NCBI RefSeq assembly: GCF_001422735.1 | Contig: NZ_LMLZ01000003.1 | Span: 1 to 64,000 of the forward strand | Reading direction: 5' to 3' | Length of the DNA: 64,000 nucleotides | Source: Acidovorax sp. Leaf78 | Lineage (GTDB): Bacteria > Pseudomonadota > Gammaproteobacteria > Burkholderiales > Burkholderiaceae_C | Shown: positions 62,127 through 64,000 of the stretch, piece by piece | Layout: each line of letters opens with the position of its first letter | Position numbering within the stretch: position 1 is the first letter of the stretch | Made by a program: the position numbers and the translations under genes | The notes under the pieces: model-generated | Database searches by the model: none | Seen by the model: only the letters and a program-made list of their open reading frames with translations | What the model was told of the DNA's origin: nothing

Positions 62127-63449
62127 TCAAGGGTAAAGTCCACGCATCTCGCGCGCATGCAGGATGCGCTGGCAGGCCACGATGAAGGTGGCGGTGCGCA
62201 GGCTCACCTTGTGCTCTTGCGACACCTGCCAGATGCCCGCAAAGGCCTCCTGCATGATGCGCACTAGGCGGGCGTTGATTTCGTCCTCGCTCCAGAAGAA
62301 GCTGGAGAAGTCCTGCACCCATTCGAAGTAGCTCACCGTCACGCCACCGGCGTTGGCGATCACGTCGGGCAGCACCAGCACGCCCTTGTCGTGCAGGATG
62401 TCGTCGGCCTCGGTGGTCGTGGGGCCGTTGGCGCCTTCGATCACGAGCTTGGCCTTGATCTGGCCCGCGTTGTCCTTGGTGATCTGGCCTTCCAGGGCCG
62501 CAGGGATCAGGATCTCGCAATCCACACCCCAGAACTCCTCGGGCTTCATCACGTCGGCGCCGGCAAAGCCGCCCACGCCGCCACGGGTCTTCACGTGGGC
62601 CAGCAGGGCGGGCACGTCCAGGCCGTTGCCATTGAAGATGGTGCCGGTGTGGTCCTGCACGGCCACCACCTTGGCGCCGGCTTCGGCAAACAGCTTGGCG
62701 GCAATGCCGCCCACGTTGCCAAAGCCCTGCACCGCCACGCGGGCGCCGCTGAGCGCCAGGCCCGTCAGCTTGGCCGCTTCGACACCCACGGTGTACACGC
62801 CGCGGCCGGTGGCCTCCACGCGGCCGAGCGAGCCGCCCAGGTCCACGGGCTTGCCGGTGACCACGCCGGTGGCGGTGGCGCCGGTGTTCATCGAATACGT
62901 GTCCATCATCCAGGCCATGATCTGGCCGTTGGTGTTCACGTCGGGTGCCGGGATGTCCTTGGAGGGGCCGATCAGCAGGCCGATCTCGCTGGTGTAGCGG
63001 CGCGTCAGGCGCTCCAGCTCACCCATCGACAGCTTCTTGGGGTCCACGCGGATGCCGCCCTTGGCACCGCCGTAGGGCACGTTCACCGCGGCGTTCTTGA
63101 CCGACATCCAGGCCGACAGGGCCATCACTTCGGACAGCGTCACGTCCTGGTGAAAACGCACGCCGCCCTTGCCGGGGCCGCGGCTCAGGTTGTGCTGCAC
63201 GCGGTAGCCTTCGTAGTGGGCGATGGTGCCGTTGTCGAGTTCGATCGGCACGTCCACGATCAGGATGCGCTTGGGGCGCTTGAGCGTTTCCACCCAGCGC
63301 GCCAGGTTGCCCAGGTAGGGGGTGACGCGGTCGACCTGCTGCAGGTAGTTGCCCCACGGGCCGAGGTGGTCGGCTTGCAGGTACGAAGGCACGCTGTGGA
63401 CGACGGCGCCCGCAGCGGTGGTGGCAGGGGCGCCGGAAGATGAAGACAT
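62127..63449 (-). CDS. gdhA: Glutamate dehydrogenase (Glu/Leu/Phe/Val dehydrogenase family)
   Basis: 440 residues. Reversibly deaminates glutamate to 2-oxoglutarate. [12 protein letters not shown] holds the catalytic lysine of the signature [25 protein letters not shown] the substrate region, and [23 protein letters not shown] the dinucleotide fold. AAGGA precedes the ATG. An operator-like palindrome lies at 63536, similar to one upstream of pckG. Confidence 0.93.
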   Translation of the reverse strand: MSSSSGAPATTAAGAVVHSVPSYLQADHLGPWGNYLQQVDRVTPYLGNLARWVETLKRPKRILIVDVPIELDNGTIAHYEGYRVQHNLSRGPGKGGVRFHQDVTLSEVMALSAWMSVKNAAVNVPYGGAKGGIRVDPKKLSMGELERLTRRYTSEIGLLIGPSKDIPAPDVNTNGQIMAWMMDTYSMNTGATATGVVTGKPVDLGGSLGRVEATGRGVYTVGVEAAKLTGLALSGARVAVQGFGNVGGIAAKLFAEAGAKVVAVQDHTGTIFNGNGLDVPALLAHVKTRGGVGGFAGADVMKPEEFWGVDCEILIPAALEGQITKDNAGQIKAKLVIEGANGPTTTEADDILHDKGVLVLPDVIANAGGVTVSYFEWVQDFSSFFWSEDEINARLVRIMQEAFAGIWQVSQEHKVSLRTATFIVACQRILHAREMRGLYP

Positions 63450-63535
63450 GGTGAGTTCCTTGTGGGATCGATCAGTTCAGGCTGCGAAGCTTATGCCTGT
63501 GCCCTCACGCTGTCTAAGGCCGGAGTGTTTGCGGG

Positions 63536-63554
63536 TTATGCGTTTGATGCATAA
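63536..63554 (-). promoter_or_regulatory. Operator candidate upstream of gdhA
   Basis: On the gdhA strand TTATGCATCAAACGCATAA; with flanks it is a perfect palindrome of 8-bp arms GGTTATGC/GCATAACC. Positioned 87 bases upstream of the start codon; shared in sequence and orientation with 40943 upstream of pckG. Confidence 0.65.
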
Positions 63555-63613
63555 CCTGCCGAAAGCGCCTGTTCATGCGGCATTGCAGCAAAACCGGCGC
63601 TTTCCACTGCGGG

Positions 63614-64000
63614 TCATTCGACCTTGAGCTGTGCCAGCGCCGGGTCGCCCTCGGGGTAGCGCAGGTCCAGGTTCTGCAGCACCTCGCGCAGCACGGTGGC
63701 GATCATCAGGTTGCGGTGCGTCTTGGAGTTGGCCGGCACGATGGTCCACGGCGCCCAGGGGGTGTGCGTGGCGGACAGCAGCGTGTCGTACGCGTTCTGG
63801 TACTCGGCCCACTGCTTGCGCACCTCGATGTCGCCCTGGCTGAACTTCCAGTGCTTGGCCGGGTCGTCCAGGCGCTCCTGAAGACGCTGCTTCTGCTCGT
63901 CGGCGCTGATGTGCAGCAGGAACTTGAGCACCACCGTGCCCGTCTCGCTGAGCATGCGCTCGAAGTCGTTGATGTGGGCCAGCCGCTGCTGGTGCTGCTC
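63614..64000 (-). CDS. Polyphosphate kinase 2 family protein (partial, C-terminal part)
   Basis: The frame runs off the right edge; 128 residues are visible. VLKFLLHISADEQKQRLQERLDDPAKHWKFSQGDIEVRKQWAEYQNAYD (in pieces) and PWTIVPANSKTHRNLMIATVL are the conserved C-terminal blocks of PPK2, which uses polyphosphate to phosphorylate nucleotides. The Walker motifs lie outside the window, so class I, II or III cannot be told. Confidence 0.9.
   Translation of the reverse strand, partial: EQHQQRLAHINDFERMLSETGTVVLKFLLHISADEQKQRLQERLDDPAKHWKFSQGDIEVRKQWAEYQNAYDTLLSATHTPWAPWTIVPANSKTHRNLMIATVLREVLQNLDLRYPEGDPALAQLKVE

Overview
The window is a GC-rich bacterial chromosome segment with tightly packed genes on both strands. 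Gene content (UbiM-type quinone hydroxylase, Bug-family binding protein, split MetH, minCDE, GTP-dependent PckG, short-form IlvA, H-NS of the small betaproteobacterial type) and several interspersed repeat families point to a Comamonadaceae betaproteobacterium, most likely Acidovorax or a close relative. This is an inference from gene families and repeats; no rRNA or tRNA was found to confirm it.

Layout. 0-13 kb: end of an IS110-like transposase, a hotdog thioesterase, an amino-acid-type ABC binding protein, secreted and cytosolic alpha/beta hydrolases, a uracil/xanthine permease, a zinc-ribbon protein, an LCM-type methyltransferase, UbiM, an AraC regulator divergent from a PLP lyase, and a TetR regulator with two matching operators flanking its own gene. 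13-23 kb: M48 lipoprotein protease, acetoacetate-CoA ligase, Bug protein, acyl-CoA synthetase, PssA, EamA exporter, YkuD transpeptidase. 23-29.5 kb: minCDE, VOC protein, FUSC transporter, MOSC protein, flavin reductase. 29.7-38.7 kb: hydrolase, YdcF protein, FMN reductase, dadA divergent from an ArgP-like LysR gene, TetR, universal stress protein preceded by a 12-codon reading frame, metallophosphoesterase, and a LysR gene divergent from a small membrane protein. 38.8-46.2 kb: pckG, queC, a 49-aa membrane protein, ilvA, an uncharacterised protein, H-NS, a secreted protein. 46.3-55.9 kb: recQ, an RRM protein, metH homocysteine module, ttcA and trhP (both tRNA modification), a secreted SH3-like protein and a coupled pair of unknown genes. 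56-64 kb: a Pro/Ala-rich protein with a Cys cluster, an EAL phosphodiesterase, an acyl-CoA ligase coupled to a GPH-type symporter, gdhA and a PPK2 fragment at the edge.

Most of this is core metabolism and housekeeping. No CRISPR array, prophage, integron or defence island was seen. The strongest unusual signals are in non-coding repeats. One family of about 70-150 bp lies at the 3' end of four genes, always in the same orientation. A second family abuts or supplies several stop codons. Two repeats appear to have been absorbed in frame into enzymes: DadA and acetoacetate-CoA ligase. A 19-bp motif upstream of pckG and gdhA in the same orientation may be an undescribed operator linking gluconeogenesis and glutamate catabolism. 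Starts were chosen by family length, Shine-Dalgarno sequence and signal peptides, and are flagged where uncertain.
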